This document shows positions 53,591 to 62,241 of a DNA stretch of 64,000 nt, one piece after another. The position numbers and the translations under genes are program-made. The stretch comes from Bradyrhizobium iriomotense (GTDB lineage: Bacteria > Pseudomonadota > Alphaproteobacteria > Rhizobiales > Xanthobacteraceae). Numbering within the stretch: position 1 is the stretch's first letter; each line of letters begins with the position of its first letter. The notes under the pieces are model-generated. The model saw only the letters and a list, made by a program, of their open reading frames with translations. It made no database searches and was not told the DNA's origin. Location of the stretch: contig NZ_JAFCLP010000001.1 of the NCBI RefSeq assembly GCF_018129405.1, forward strand, positions 186,001-250,000, given 5' to 3'.

Positions 53591-54634
53591 ATGATTGAGC
53601 GGTCCGCTCCTGCCCGCGCTGTGCCGGCGGTCGCCCGCCGCGATTTCCTTCGGCTTGCCGGCACAACTGCTGCAGGTCTCCTCGCGCTCGGCGCAACGCC
53701 GGATCGCATGCGGCTCGTCGCCACGCTGACGGCATTGCCGCTCGACGACGAACTGACCAAGAGAAGCATGACCGAAGCTGCGACCACGCGGCTCGGCGGG
53801 CTCATCGCGGGCCTGAGGCAACGAGGCTGGGTCGAAGGGGTCAACTTCCGCCTCGAAGTCCGTTCGAGCTTCGGCGGAGCGGATCGACTGAAGACTGCAG
53901 TTCAGGAATTGCTGGAGCTCAGACCGGATGTCATCCTGACCGGCTCGACGGGTGAAACCGCAGCCGTCATGGCGGCCACCAAGACGATCCCGATCGTTTT
54001 CGCGACGTCCAACGACCCCGTCGGCAACGGCTTCGTCGAGAGCCTCGCGCGTCCCGGCGGCAACGTCACGGGCTTCACCAGCAGCACCGCCGAGATGGGC
54101 GGCAAATGGCTTCAGCTCATCAAGGAGGCCGTTCCGGACATGGCGCGTGTCGGCGTCCTGTTCAATCCGGCGAGCACGCCTCGCGCCGGGCGCTTCTTTC
54201 TCGATTCCCTCGAGCAGGAAGCCGTGACATCAGGAGTTGACGTCGTCCTCGCCCCCATCGGCAAGGCAGCGGATATCGACGGGGCGATCAGCCGTTTCTC
54301 CGAGCCGCCCAAGGCTGCTATGATCTCGCTCGTCGACAGCTTCCTGGTGGTGAACCGCCAGGCGATCGTCGCGGCAACGGCGAAATATCGCGTTCCGATG
54401 ATCTATCCGTTTCATTACTTCATGGACGCAGGCGGGCTCATGAGCTACGGGCCGACGCTGGAGGTTCGCTCGGCCGACTATGTCGACCTGATCCTGCGCG
54501 GCACCAAGGCCGGGGATCTGCCGGTGCAATCGCCGCGCAAATACGAGCTCCTGATCAACCGCACCGTCGCACGATCGCTCGGACTGACGATCCCGTTCAC
54601 GCTGCTGGCGCGCGCCGACGAGATCCGCGAGTGA
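53591..54634 (+). CDS. ABC-type solute-binding protein (ABC_sub_bind family), Tat-exported, orphan
   Basis: Periplasmic binding protein of 347 residues. A Tat signal with RRDFLRLAGTTAAGLLALG starts at residue 16. Type-1 periplasmic fold features follow: IAGLRQRGWVEGVNFRLEVR, LLELRPDVILTGSTGETAA, TIPIVFATSNDPVGNGFVES and RPGGNVTGFTS, all characteristic of the family often called ABC transporter substrate-binding proteins. The C-terminus has VQSPRKYELLINRTVARSLG. No permease or ATPase follows. Instead its stop overlaps the start of a membrane histidine kinase (GTGA). The natural reading is a ligand-sensing partner for that kinase; the ligand is unknown. Confidence 0.88.
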   Translation: MIERSAPARAVPAVARRDFLRLAGTTAAGLLALGATPDRMRLVATLTALPLDDELTKRSMTEAATTRLGGLIAGLRQRGWVEGVNFRLEVRSSFGGADRLKTAVQELLELRPDVILTGSTGETAAVMAATKTIPIVFATSNDPVGNGFVESLARPGGNVTGFTSSTAEMGGKWLQLIKEAVPDMARVGVLFNPASTPRAGRFFLDSLEQEAVTSGVDVVLAPIGKAADIDGAISRFSEPPKAAMISLVDSFLVVNRQAIVAATAKYRVPMIYPFHYFMDAGGLMSYGPTLEVRSADYVDLILRGTKAGDLPVQSPRKYELLINRTVARSLGLTIPFTLLARADEIRE

Positions 54635-57324
54635 ACGAGCAGGTCGACCAGGGACATTTGCGGACGCCTCCCGGCCGGCTGTTCCGGAAATATCTCTACT
54701 CGATCGTCGCTCTCGCCTTTGCCGCGCTCGCCATCAACACCGGCTTCGACGTCTGGTTCTCCTATCGCGAGCAGAAGCAGCTGCTCGCGGCGATCCAGCG
54801 CGAGCAGGCGGCATCCGCGGCCATCCAGATCGGCCAGTTCATCGGCCAGATCGAAAACCAGATCAGATGGCTCTCGCGCCTGCCTCCGGAGCTGTCGACC
54901 AACGAAGACGATCGCCTGAACGCCATCCGCCTGCTGCGCCTCTCGCCCGCGATCGCGGAAATAGCCGAGCTCGATGCGCAGGGCCGCGAGCAGGTGCGCG
55001 TGTCGCGCCGCGTCGCAGACAAGGTCGGCAGCAAGGCCGACCTCTCCACCTCGTCGGCCTTCCGCGGTGCCAATGAAAGCCGCGCCTATTACGGGCCGGT
55101 CTACTTCTTCGGCGACACCGAGCCGTTCATGACGCTCGCCATCCGCGGGGCCGGCCGCGCGCCCAATGTGGTCATCGCCGAAGTCAATCTGCGCTTCATC
55201 TGGGACCTCGTCGCCGGGATCAGGGTCGGCAACACCGGCAAGGCCTATGTGGTCGACCGCATGGGGGTCTTGATCGCGCATCCGGATCTGTGGCCGGCGC
55301 TACGCCGCAGCGATCTCACCGGCCACGCGGACGTGCGCGCCGCGCTCGACGGCGTGGGCCCGCCCTCGGGCGGCCTGGTCAGGGAGGACCTGTCAGGCCA
55401 GCGCGTTCTATCGACCTATGCGACGGTGCCCTCGCTCGGCTGGCTGGTGTTCGTCGAGCTTCCGCTCAGCGAAGCCTATGCCCCGATCTATGCGTCGATC
55501 GGACGTTCCACGTTTCTTCTGGTCGCCCTGCTTGCCATTGCGGTGCTGGTGTCCCTTTGGCTCAGCCGGCGCATGACGGTGCCGATCCAGCTCCTGACGC
55601 AGGGCGCGCGGCGGATCGGAAGCGGCGATCTCGGCCTGCGGCTCGCGATCAGGACCGGCGACGAGCTGGAGGCGCTCGGCGACCAGTTCAACCGGATGGC
55701 CGCTCACTTGCGCGACTCCTACGCAACACTCGAGGGCAAGGTGATCGCGCGGACCTCCGAGCTCGAAAAGGCGCGCGATCAGGCCCTGGCCGAGCACGAC
55801 GCGGCCGAGCGCGCGCGCAGCATCGCCGTGCAGGCCAACGAGACCAAGTCGCGCTTCCTTGCGGTCGTCAGCCACGAGCTGCGCACGCCGCTGAACGGCG
55901 TCATGGGCGTGCTGCAACTGCTCGACGACGGCAGCCTTGGCGAGGTGCAGCGGCGCCACCTCGCGACCGCCGCCGCATCGGGCGAAACGCTGATCGCGCT
56001 GGTCGATGCGATCCTGGAATATGCGCGCCTCGAGGCCAGCACCGAGGCGCTGGAAGCGCGCGACTTCCGCCTCGACCAGCTGATCGAGGCCACCGCCGAT
56101 CTGATGCGCCCGCAGGCCTTCGACAAGGGACTGACCTTCGATCTCGCCAGCGATGCGACGGTCAATACGTCCGTGCACGGCGATCCTGTCAGGCTCAACC
56201 GCATCCTGCTCAACCTGATCGGCAACGCGATCAAGTTCACCCCGCGAGGCGGGATTTCATTGACGGCGGCCGCCGAACAGCTCGACAATCATGTCCTGCT
56301 GCACGTCACCGTTCGCGATACCGGCATCGGCATCGCGCCCGACATGCATGAGCGGATTTTTGAGGACTTCGTCCAGGCCGACGACAGCATTGCGCGGCGG
56401 TTCGGAGGCACCGGCCTCGGACTCGCGATCGCGCGGCGCCTCACCCGCCTGATGCGCGGCGAGCTGACGGTGGAGAGCAAGCCGGGCGCCGGCAGCACGT
56501 TTACGCTTGACGTGCCGCTCGGCCGCGCCGCAAGCGGCATCGCGCAGGGCGCGCTTCCGCCGCCGTCACGGCAGCTCAACGTGCTGCTGGTCGACGACGA
56601 TCCCGTCAATTGCGAGGTCGGCGAAGCGATCCTGAACCGGCTCGGCCACCACCCCACGATCGCCAGGAACGGCGCATCAGCCATAGAGCTCGTCCGCGAT
56701 CAGGCGTTCGACGTCATCCTGATGGATCTGCACATGCCCGACTTGGACGGCGTCGAGGCAGCGTCTCGGATCGGGAGACTTGGTCTGCCGAAAATGCCGC
56801 GCATCATCGCCGTCACGGCCGACATCTCCAGCAGCGCACGCGAGCGGCTCGCCGGCGCAGGCATCGCCAAGATCGTCAGCAAGCCGATCCTGATCAATGC
56901 GCTGCGCGAGGCGATCGAGGACGATCCCCAGGACGAGCCCGCAGCGGTGCAGCTCGCGGCGGGCGCATTGATCGACCAGCATTTCCTCGACGATCAGAAG
57001 GAACTGCTGGGCGCGGCGCAGGTCGCAAAACTCCATCAGCTCCTGCAGCAAACGAGCGAACGGCTGATCGACGATATCGCCAAGGCTGCGGCGATGGGCG
57101 ACCACAAGCAACTCGCCCGATCCGCGCACCAGCTCGGCAGCGCGGCCGGCGCGCTCGGACTCGTCAGCCTGTTCGAGCGCTGCCGCGAAATCGAATTGGC
57201 TGCAATCTCGATGTCCCCGGTGGAGTGCCAGAGTGCGGCCGACGAACTTGCCGCGCTTCAGCAGGCGTCGATGAGAGCGCTCGACGATCTGCTCGCGCCG
57301 GCCGGTGCGACCGCAAACACCTAG
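54631..57324 (+). CDS. Hybrid sensor histidine kinase, dCache-HAMP-HisKA-HATPase-REC-HPt
   Basis: Inner-membrane sensor of 897 residues. Membrane segments lie at about 20-45 and 290-312, enclosing a periplasmic double-Cache domain (about 46-288). HAMP (about 312-365), a coiled coil, and HisKA with phospho-His415 in VVSHELRTPLNGV come next. The HATPase has LNLIGNAIKFTPRGG, DTGIGIAPD and GGTGLGLAIARRL. A receiver domain has Asp699 in ILMDLHMPDLDG, and a C-terminal HPt has His833 in SAHQLGSAAGALG. The start is a GTG overlapping the binding-protein stop. No output regulator is adjacent, so the phosphorelay ends on an unlinked protein. Confidence 0.92.
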   Translation: MNEQVDQGHLRTPPGRLFRKYLYSIVALAFAALAINTGFDVWFSYREQKQLLAAIQREQAASAAIQIGQFIGQIENQIRWLSRLPPELSTNEDDRLNAIRLLRLSPAIAEIAELDAQGREQVRVSRRVADKVGSKADLSTSSAFRGANESRAYYGPVYFFGDTEPFMTLAIRGAGRAPNVVIAEVNLRFIWDLVAGIRVGNTGKAYVVDRMGVLIAHPDLWPALRRSDLTGHADVRAALDGVGPPSGGLVREDLSGQRVLSTYATVPSLGWLVFVELPLSEAYAPIYASIGRSTFLLVALLAIAVLVSLWLSRRMTVPIQLLTQGARRIGSGDLGLRLAIRTGDELEALGDQFNRMAAHLRDSYATLEGKVIARTSELEKARDQALAEHDAAERARSIAVQANETKSRFLAVVSHELRTPLNGVMGVLQLLDDGSLGEVQRRHLATAAASGETLIALVDAILEYARLEASTEALEARDFRLDQLIEATADLMRPQAFDKGLTFDLASDATVNTSVHGDPVRLNRILLNLIGNAIKFTPRGGISLTAAAEQLDNHVLLHVTVRDTGIGIAPDMHERIFEDFVQADDSIARRFGGTGLGLAIARRLTRLMRGELTVESKPGAGSTFTLDVPLGRAASGIAQGALPPPSRQLNVLLVDDDPVNCEVGEAILNRLGHHPTIARNGASAIELVRDQAFDVILMDLHMPDLDGVEAASRIGRLGLPKMPRIIAVTADISSSARERLAGAGIAKIVSKPILINALREAIEDDPQDEPAAVQLAAGALIDQHFLDDQKELLGAAQVAKLHQLLQQTSERLIDDIAKAAAMGDHKQLARSAHQLGSAAGALGLVSLFERCREIELAAISMSPVECQSAADELAALQQASMRALDDLLAPAGATANT

Positions 57325-57524
57325 CGGCTGTTCGTCAAGCTCTGCTCACTGAAACCACGACAGCTGAATTGCACATTGACGTCTGCGAGTCCCAGGCGTT
57401 GAATGGTGTTTTCGATGTGGCGGAGGAGCTGAGGCGTCCCCGACAAGCGGTCGGTTAGCCGCTCCTGATCCTCGCCTTCGGAAAGTGTAGTCTGGCTTCA
57501 CCGACGGGCTGGGAGGCCGAGGCC

Positions 57525-58484
57525 ATGAGATTTCCGATCGCTCTATGGGCGTTCTCGGTGGCATTGCTCACTGCGGCAGGGGCGCGTGCGCAAATCCAGG
57601 AGAGCCCGCCGGCATGGGCCTACCCGGTAAATCCGCCCAATTTTCAACGCACGCCTGACGACGGTACGATCAGGCACGTTCCTGACAGTGCCGCCGGTTT
57701 TACACTGACGCAGTTGCGCGATCTGTTCGCCGCGCCCGACTGGCATCCGGATGATCATCCACTAATGCCGGAAATCGTGGCAAGGGGGAGAAAGCCAGAG
57801 GTGTTCGCATGCGGCGTCTGTCATCGGGCAGACGGACCGGGTGGTCCTGAGAATGCCAGCTTATTTGGCCTCTCCGCCGAATACATCATTCAGCAAACGA
57901 CGGAGTTCAAGACGAGCATGCGCACGAACTCGGTGCCTCGCATCGCCACCGACCTGATGATCAAGTTGTCCAAAGCGGTGACCGATCAGGAACTCGGAGA
58001 GGCCGCGGCCTACTTCGCCTCCATCAAGCCGAGACCGACTATTGCTGTCGTAGAGACCGAGGTGGTGCCAAAAACACAGGTGAGAGACTTGTTCTTGGCC
58101 CCGCTGGACGGCACCGAGAAAGAACCCATCGGTCAGCGCATCATCGAGATACCGGAAAACGTTGAACACTTTGTCAGCCGAGACTCGCGTGCTCGTTTCA
58201 TCGCCTACGTCCCGGTAGGCAGCGTTCAGAAGGGACGAACGCTGGCAGCGAACAGCGATCCGCGCGTCCAATGCGGGGTCTGTCACGGTGCTGACCTCAA
58301 CGGGACTGCCATCGCGCCAGGGATTGCGTCCCGTTCGCCCACCTACTTGTTCCGGCAGCTCTATGACTTCAAATCAGGGGCGCGGAAGGGCGCCAATAGC
58401 GAACTCATGAAACCGGTTGTCGAGAATCTCAGTATCGACGACATGATCGCGCTCGTCGCCTTTTCAGCGTCGCTCAAGCACTAA
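57525..58484 (+). CDS. Periplasmic cytochrome c with two haem motifs
   Basis: Exported electron carrier of 319 residues. The signal peptide (about 1-22, ending GARAQ) is followed by two c-type cytochrome domains, with CGVCH at residues 96-100 and CGVCH at 250-254. Methionine ligands are probably among those near residues 145 and 295. GGGAGG precedes the ATG. Its base composition looks somewhat lower in GC than its neighbours. It stands alone: the kinase upstream and the LysR gene downstream give no clear partner. The electron donor or acceptor is unknown. The 170 bases after it show no gene. Confidence 0.85.
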   Translation: MRFPIALWAFSVALLTAAGARAQIQESPPAWAYPVNPPNFQRTPDDGTIRHVPDSAAGFTLTQLRDLFAAPDWHPDDHPLMPEIVARGRKPEVFACGVCHRADGPGGPENASLFGLSAEYIIQQTTEFKTSMRTNSVPRIATDLMIKLSKAVTDQELGEAAAYFASIKPRPTIAVVETEVVPKTQVRDLFLAPLDGTEKEPIGQRIIEIPENVEHFVSRDSRARFIAYVPVGSVQKGRTLAANSDPRVQCGVCHGADLNGTAIAPGIASRSPTYLFRQLYDFKSGARKGANSELMKPVVENLSIDDMIALVAFSASLKH

Positions 58485-58654
58485 CATTCTTCGGGGGCCA
58501 TGCAGGACGAGCCCGCCGGCGCGCTTGGCACGATGTCATCAGGATCCGATCTGGCCAAGGCCGACCCAAGCTTTCGCTCCTGCCATGGTCTGCAAGCGGA
58601 CTTGCATCCACCCGGTGGGGTTAGCGGACTCTGGCGAGCCGTCGCCCGGCAGAT

Positions 58655-59584
58655 TTATGGGTTCACGGCCTCCGCACGTCTGCGCCCGCCGGCCTCTTCC
58701 TCGCGGCCAAACCGCTCCACCAGGAAATCGATGAACAGCCGCACCTTCACCGACAAATGCCGGGTCGGCGGGTAGACCGCGTAGAGCGCGAGCGGTGGCG
58801 CAGAATAGCTGTCCAGCACCGTCCGCAACTCGCCTTTCCGCAAAGCGTCAGCGGCGATGAACTCCGGCAGCAGCGCCAGCCCCCTGCCCCTGATCGCGAC
58901 GTCGCGCAGCACTTCGGCATTGTTGACGCAGAGCGACCAGGCCGGCTGGATCCAGTGATCGCCGTCGCTGCCTGTAAGCTTCCACTGATTGCCGGTGAGC
59001 AGGAAGCCGTAGGTCAGCGAGGCGTGCTCGCGGAGATCCTGCGGATGCCTTGGCGTGCCGTGACGCGCGAGATAATCCGGCGAGGCGCAGATCATGCGCG
59101 GGACAGGCGCGATCCGGCGCGCGATCAGGCTGGAAGATTCCAGCTCCGCGATCCGCAAGGTCACGTCAAAGCCGTCCTGGACGGGATCGAGCAGATCGTC
59201 GCTGAGCACGATCTGGAGCTGCAGCTCGCCGTAGCGCGCCATGAAATCGGCGAGCACCGGCCCGAGCCGCATGGTGCCGAACGACATCGGCGCGTTGACG
59301 CGGAGCAGCCCTCGCGGCGCCGATTGGGCCTGCGTCACCGCCTGGTCGGCGGCCTCGATCTCCGAGAGGATCACCACCGCGCGCTCGAAATAGCGCTGGC
59401 CGTTCTCGGTTGGGCTCGCGTGCCGCGTGGTCCGGTTCAGGAGCTGGACGCCGAGGCTCTCCTCGAGGTCGGCGATGTATTTGCTGATGGCCGAGCGCGA
59501 TAGCCGCAATTGCCGGCCCGCCTCGGCAAAGCTGCCGCTTTCGACCACTTTGACGAAGGCCCGGAGGCTGGCGACCTTATCCAA
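58655..59584 (-). CDS. LysR-family transcriptional regulator
   Basis: DNA-binding regulator of 309 residues. The N-terminal winged helix (KVASLRAFVKVVESGSFAEA, then LRLSRSAISKYIADLEESLG) is followed by a LysR substrate-binding domain with VNAPMSFGTMRLGPVLADF and IARRIAPVPRMICASPDYLA, as in the large CrgA-like group. The start is a TTG at 59584; an in-frame TGA lies 45 bases upstream with no ATG or GTG between, so TTG is the only plausible start. It is divergent from the dioxygenase-hydrolase pair, which is its likely target. Confidence 0.9.
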   Translation of the reverse strand: MDKVASLRAFVKVVESGSFAEAGRQLRLSRSAISKYIADLEESLGVQLLNRTTRHASPTENGQRYFERAVVILSEIEAADQAVTQAQSAPRGLLRVNAPMSFGTMRLGPVLADFMARYGELQLQIVLSDDLLDPVQDGFDVTLRIAELESSSLIARRIAPVPRMICASPDYLARHGTPRHPQDLREHASLTYGFLLTGNQWKLTGSDGDHWIQPAWSLCVNNAEVLRDVAIRGRGLALLPEFIAADALRKGELRTVLDSYSAPPLALYAVYPPTRHLSVKVRLFIDFLVERFGREEEAGGRRRAEAVNP

Positions 59585-59597
59585 GGCCCGGCCCCGG

Positions 59598-59654
59598 CGA
59601 TTGTTTCCAAATCGTAGACATAGCCGTCATAATTGCATGGATTGTCTCCAATCC
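59598..59654. promoter_or_regulatory. Two related dyads in the LysR/dioxygenase divergent promoter
   Basis: CGATTGTTTCCAAATCG (59598-59614) and GGATTGTCTCCAATCC (59639-59654) are similar imperfect dyads, the second with perfect GGATTG/CAATCC arms. Their starts are 41 bases apart, close to four helical turns, which suits a LysR-type tetramer. They lie between the LysR TTG and the dioxygenase ATG. Confidence 0.55.
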
Positions 59655-59712
59655 AAAGCGGAACAATATTTCCGTCCAGATCAAGACCGCTCCGAAGTTT
59701 TGGAGGACGACA

Positions 59713-60651
59713 ATGTCTGGACTGCACCATGTGACGGCGATCGCCGGCGACCCCATCAGGAATTTCGGCTTCTACACCCGGGATCTGGGCCTGCGCTTCG
59801 TCAAGAAGACGGTCAATTTCGACGATCCCGGCACCTACCACTTCTATTATGGCGACGAGACGGGCCGCCCCGGCACCATCCTGACCTTCTTCCCCTGGGC
59901 CGGCGTGCCAGCCGGGCGCCGCGGCGTCGGCGAGACGCATCAGACCGCCTTCCGGGTGCCGGAGCGCTCGCTCGGTTACTGGACCCAGCGCTTCACTGAA
60001 AAGGGCATTGCTTACGAGGCGCTGGAAAAGCGTTTTGGCGAGTCCGTGCTGCCCTTCACCGATCCCGATGGTATGGCGCTCGCCCTCGTCGGCGTCCCCG
60101 GCGCCGAGAACGAGCCCGGCTGGAGCAATGGCGATGTGCCGGCGGAGCATGCGATCCGCGGCTTCCATGGCGTGACGCTGCTGCTCGACAGCGCGGCGAA
60201 GACGGCTGCCATTCTCACCGACGTGTTCGGCTTCAAGGAGACGGGCCGCGAAGGTTCTGTGATCCGCTTCAAGGCGCCGGGCGATGTCGAAGGCAGCGTC
60301 GTCGACATCTACGAAGCCAAGGGGTTTTTGCGCGGGCATCAGGGCGGCGGCTCGGTGCATCACATCGCCTTCCGCGCGGCTGACGATGCCGAGCAGGGCA
60401 AGATGGCCGAGAGGCTCGTGAGCAATCACGGTCTGCACCCGACCGAGCAGAGGGACCGCAACTACTTCCGCTCGATCTACTTCCGCGAGCCCGGCGGCGT
60501 GCTGTTCGAGATCGCGACCGATATTCCCGGCTTCGCCGTGGACGAGCCTGTCGCGACGCTGGGACGCGACCTGAAGCTGCCGGGTTTCCTCGAACAGCAC
60601 CGCAAGCAGATCGAGAGCGTGCTGCCGAGCCTGGAAGAGAGCGTGTCATGA
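59713..60651 (+). CDS. Ring-cleaving dioxygenase, VOC/glyoxalase family (MhqO-like)
   Basis: Cytoplasmic metal-dependent enzyme of 312 residues made of two vicinal-oxygen-chelate halves. MSGLHHVTAIAGDPIRNFGF carries the first histidine, GSVHHIAFRAADD the second, and GGVLFEIATDIPGF the glutamate ligand. Relatives (MhqA/MhqE/MhqO type) act on catechols and hydroquinones and protect against quinones. GGAGG precedes the ATG. The stop overlaps the following hydrolase by four bases, the same pairing as dioxygenase with hydrolase in quinone-detoxification operons. The exact substrate is unknown. Confidence 0.88.
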   Translation: MSGLHHVTAIAGDPIRNFGFYTRDLGLRFVKKTVNFDDPGTYHFYYGDETGRPGTILTFFPWAGVPAGRRGVGETHQTAFRVPERSLGYWTQRFTEKGIAYEALEKRFGESVLPFTDPDGMALALVGVPGAENEPGWSNGDVPAEHAIRGFHGVTLLLDSAAKTAAILTDVFGFKETGREGSVIRFKAPGDVEGSVVDIYEAKGFLRGHQGGGSVHHIAFRAADDAEQGKMAERLVSNHGLHPTEQRDRNYFRSIYFREPGGVLFEIATDIPGFAVDEPVATLGRDLKLPGFLEQHRKQIESVLPSLEESVS

Positions 60652-61274
60652 CCGAGACTTCATTCATCCATCGCTTCGAGCCCGCGACCAGCGCGGGCTC
60701 GCCCCCGCTCCTGCTGCTGCACGGCACCGGCGGCGACGAGGACGATCTGCTCGGCCTCGGCAAGATGATCTCACCGGGCTCCGCCCTGCTCTCGCCGCGC
60801 GGCCGCGTGCTCGAGCACGGTATGCCGCGCTTCTTCCGCCGCCTCGCGGAAGGCGTGTTCGACGAGGACGACGTGCGCCGGCGCGCGCTCGAGCTCGGCG
60901 ACTTCGTCGCGGACGCGCGGCAACGCTACGGCATCGCCGCGCCTGTCGCGGTCGGTTTCTCCAATGGCGCCAACATCGCGGCGGCGCTGTTGCTGCTGAA
61001 GCCGGACGTGCTCGCAGGCGCGATCCTGCTGCGTGCCATGGTGCCGCTGTCGGATCCGCAAAAGGCGGAGCTCGGCGGCAAGCCTGTCCTGCTGCTGTCC
61101 GGGCAGGCTGATCCCATCGTGCCGGCGAGCAACTCGGCGCGGCTCGCCACGCTGCTATCGCAAGCAGGTGCCCGCGTGACTCACAAGGTCCTGCCGGCAG
61201 GCCATCAATTGTCGCAGGCCGACGTGGCACTCGCGCGCGACTGGATTGGCAGCGTTACCGCCAAAGCTGCCTAA
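60648..61274 (+). CDS. Alpha/beta hydrolase, carboxylesterase/phospholipase family (MhqD-like)
   Basis: Serine hydrolase of 208 residues, no signal peptide. The oxyanion region is LLLLHGTGGDEDDLLGL. The nucleophile elbow is VAVGFSNGANIAAALL, the acid is in LLLSGQADPIVPASN, and the histidine is in LPAGHQLSQADV. Length and motifs fit the YpfH/MhqD group. It is coupled to the dioxygenase by an ATGA overlap and probably hydrolyses a ring-opened or ester product. It is followed by a good intrinsic terminator. Confidence 0.87.
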   Translation: MTETSFIHRFEPATSAGSPPLLLLHGTGGDEDDLLGLGKMISPGSALLSPRGRVLEHGMPRFFRRLAEGVFDEDDVRRRALELGDFVADARQRYGIAAPVAVGFSNGANIAAALLLLKPDVLAGAILLRAMVPLSDPQKAELGGKPVLLLSGQADPIVPASNSARLATLLSQAGARVTHKVLPAGHQLSQADVALARDWIGSVTAKAA

Positions 61275-61282
61275 TCGCGAGA

Positions 61283-61318
61283 AACGGCGCATCGCCCAAC
61301 ACGGTGCGCCGTTCTTTT
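61283..61318 (+). terminator. Intrinsic terminator after the hydrolase
   Basis: AACGGCGCA (61283-61291) pairs exactly with TGCGCCGTT (61305-61313) and is followed by CTTTT. It begins 8 bases after the hydrolase stop and separates this operon from the IclR gene. Confidence 0.8.
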
Positions 61319-61409
61319 GCGATCCTAACAAGCGACCTCCCGCCGCATCTGCGCAATCGGGCGCCAGCCTGCCGGAAATTTCCGCTTGCCCGTTTGCGCG
61401 CCAGGCCTA

Positions 61410-61440
61410 AAATTTGGGACAAGGTTCCGAAATTTGGAAC
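61410..61440 (+). promoter_or_regulatory. Candidate IclR operator
   Basis: GTTCCGAAATTTGGAAC (61424-61440) is a 17-base near-palindrome with GTTCC/GGAAC arms. Half of it, AAATTTGG, is repeated at 61410-61417, exactly 20 bases before its copy at 61430. The site ends 18 bases before the IclR start, suggesting autorepression of the regulator-permease operon. This is a visual prediction. Confidence 0.5.
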
Positions 61441-61458
61441 TACCTTGGACCAGCTTTC

Positions 61459-62241
61459 ATGAGCGCTCTCACCAACGCGATCGAGATCCTGCGCTGCTTT
61501 TCCAGCGCGCGGCCCGATCTGTCGTTCGCGGATGTGATGGCGTTGACGGGCAAGCCGAAGAGCTCGACCTCGCGCCTGCTGCGCTCCTTGCGCGATTGCG
61601 GCCTGCTCGAGCAGGATCCGCACACCCGCCGCTACCGGCCGGGCCTGCTCACCTTCGAGCTCGGCCGGCTGCATCGCGCCCATGACGATCTCATCAGCAT
61701 GGCCGAGCGCGAGCTGCGCGAGGTCTGCGCGCGTACCGGACACACCGGCTACATCGCCGTGCTCGACGGTTTTGAGCAGGTCGTGCTCCGCATCGTGCCG
61801 GGCTCGAATCCCCTGCGCGTCGTCAATCCGCCCGGCCAGCGCACGCCGGCGCTCGCGACCTCGAATGGCCGCGCCATGCTGGCGCGCCTCTCCGACGAGG
61901 ACATCCGTGCGCGCGTGCCCGCGACTTATCCAAAGCTGCCGCGCAACTCGCCGCAGAATTTCAAGCAGCTGATGGCGCGCCTCGATGAGATACGCCGCAC
62001 CGGCGTATCGGAGGCGGCCGATGAATCCATCGAGGGCGTCGGCTCGCAAGGCTTTGCGCTCAAGAGCGGCGAGACCGGCGAGATGATCGGCATCGCGGTG
62101 TCCTATTCGGTGCAGGCGACCACCGCCGCCGAGCGCGCCAATGTCCGCCGCGAGCTGGCAGCGATGGCCTCGAAACTGAGACGACTGACCGGCGATCCGC
62201 TGGATCAGGACGCCACCCGCATCCAGACGGGGACGCGATGA
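61459..62241 (+). CDS. IclR-family transcriptional regulator
   Basis: Repressor or activator of 260 residues: an N-terminal winged helix (ALTNAIEILRCFSSARPDLS, VMALTGKPKSSTSRLLRSL) and a C-terminal effector-binding domain (ARTGHTGYIAVLDGFEQVVL, GRAMLARLSDEDI, TGEMIGIAVSY). ATG 61459 was chosen because the longer frame runs through the candidate operator. Its stop overlaps the first permease gene by four bases, so regulator and transporter are made together. The transported compound or its breakdown product is the likely effector. Confidence 0.9.
   Translation: MSALTNAIEILRCFSSARPDLSFADVMALTGKPKSSTSRLLRSLRDCGLLEQDPHTRRYRPGLLTFELGRLHRAHDDLISMAERELREVCARTGHTGYIAVLDGFEQVVLRIVPGSNPLRVVNPPGQRTPALATSNGRAMLARLSDEDIRARVPATYPKLPRNSPQNFKQLMARLDEIRRTGVSEAADESIEGVGSQGFALKSGETGEMIGIAVSYSVQATTAAERANVRRELAAMASKLRRLTGDPLDQDATRIQTGTR

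Noticed and set aside
58500-58775. Small plus-strand frame between the cytochrome and LysR genes
   Set aside because: It overlaps the LysR 3' end, has no clear ribosome site, and the product is low-complexity.
59437-60600. A 387-codon minus-strand frame opposite the dioxygenase
   Set aside because: Antisense to a well-supported VOC enzyme and also overlaps the LysR gene; no domains.
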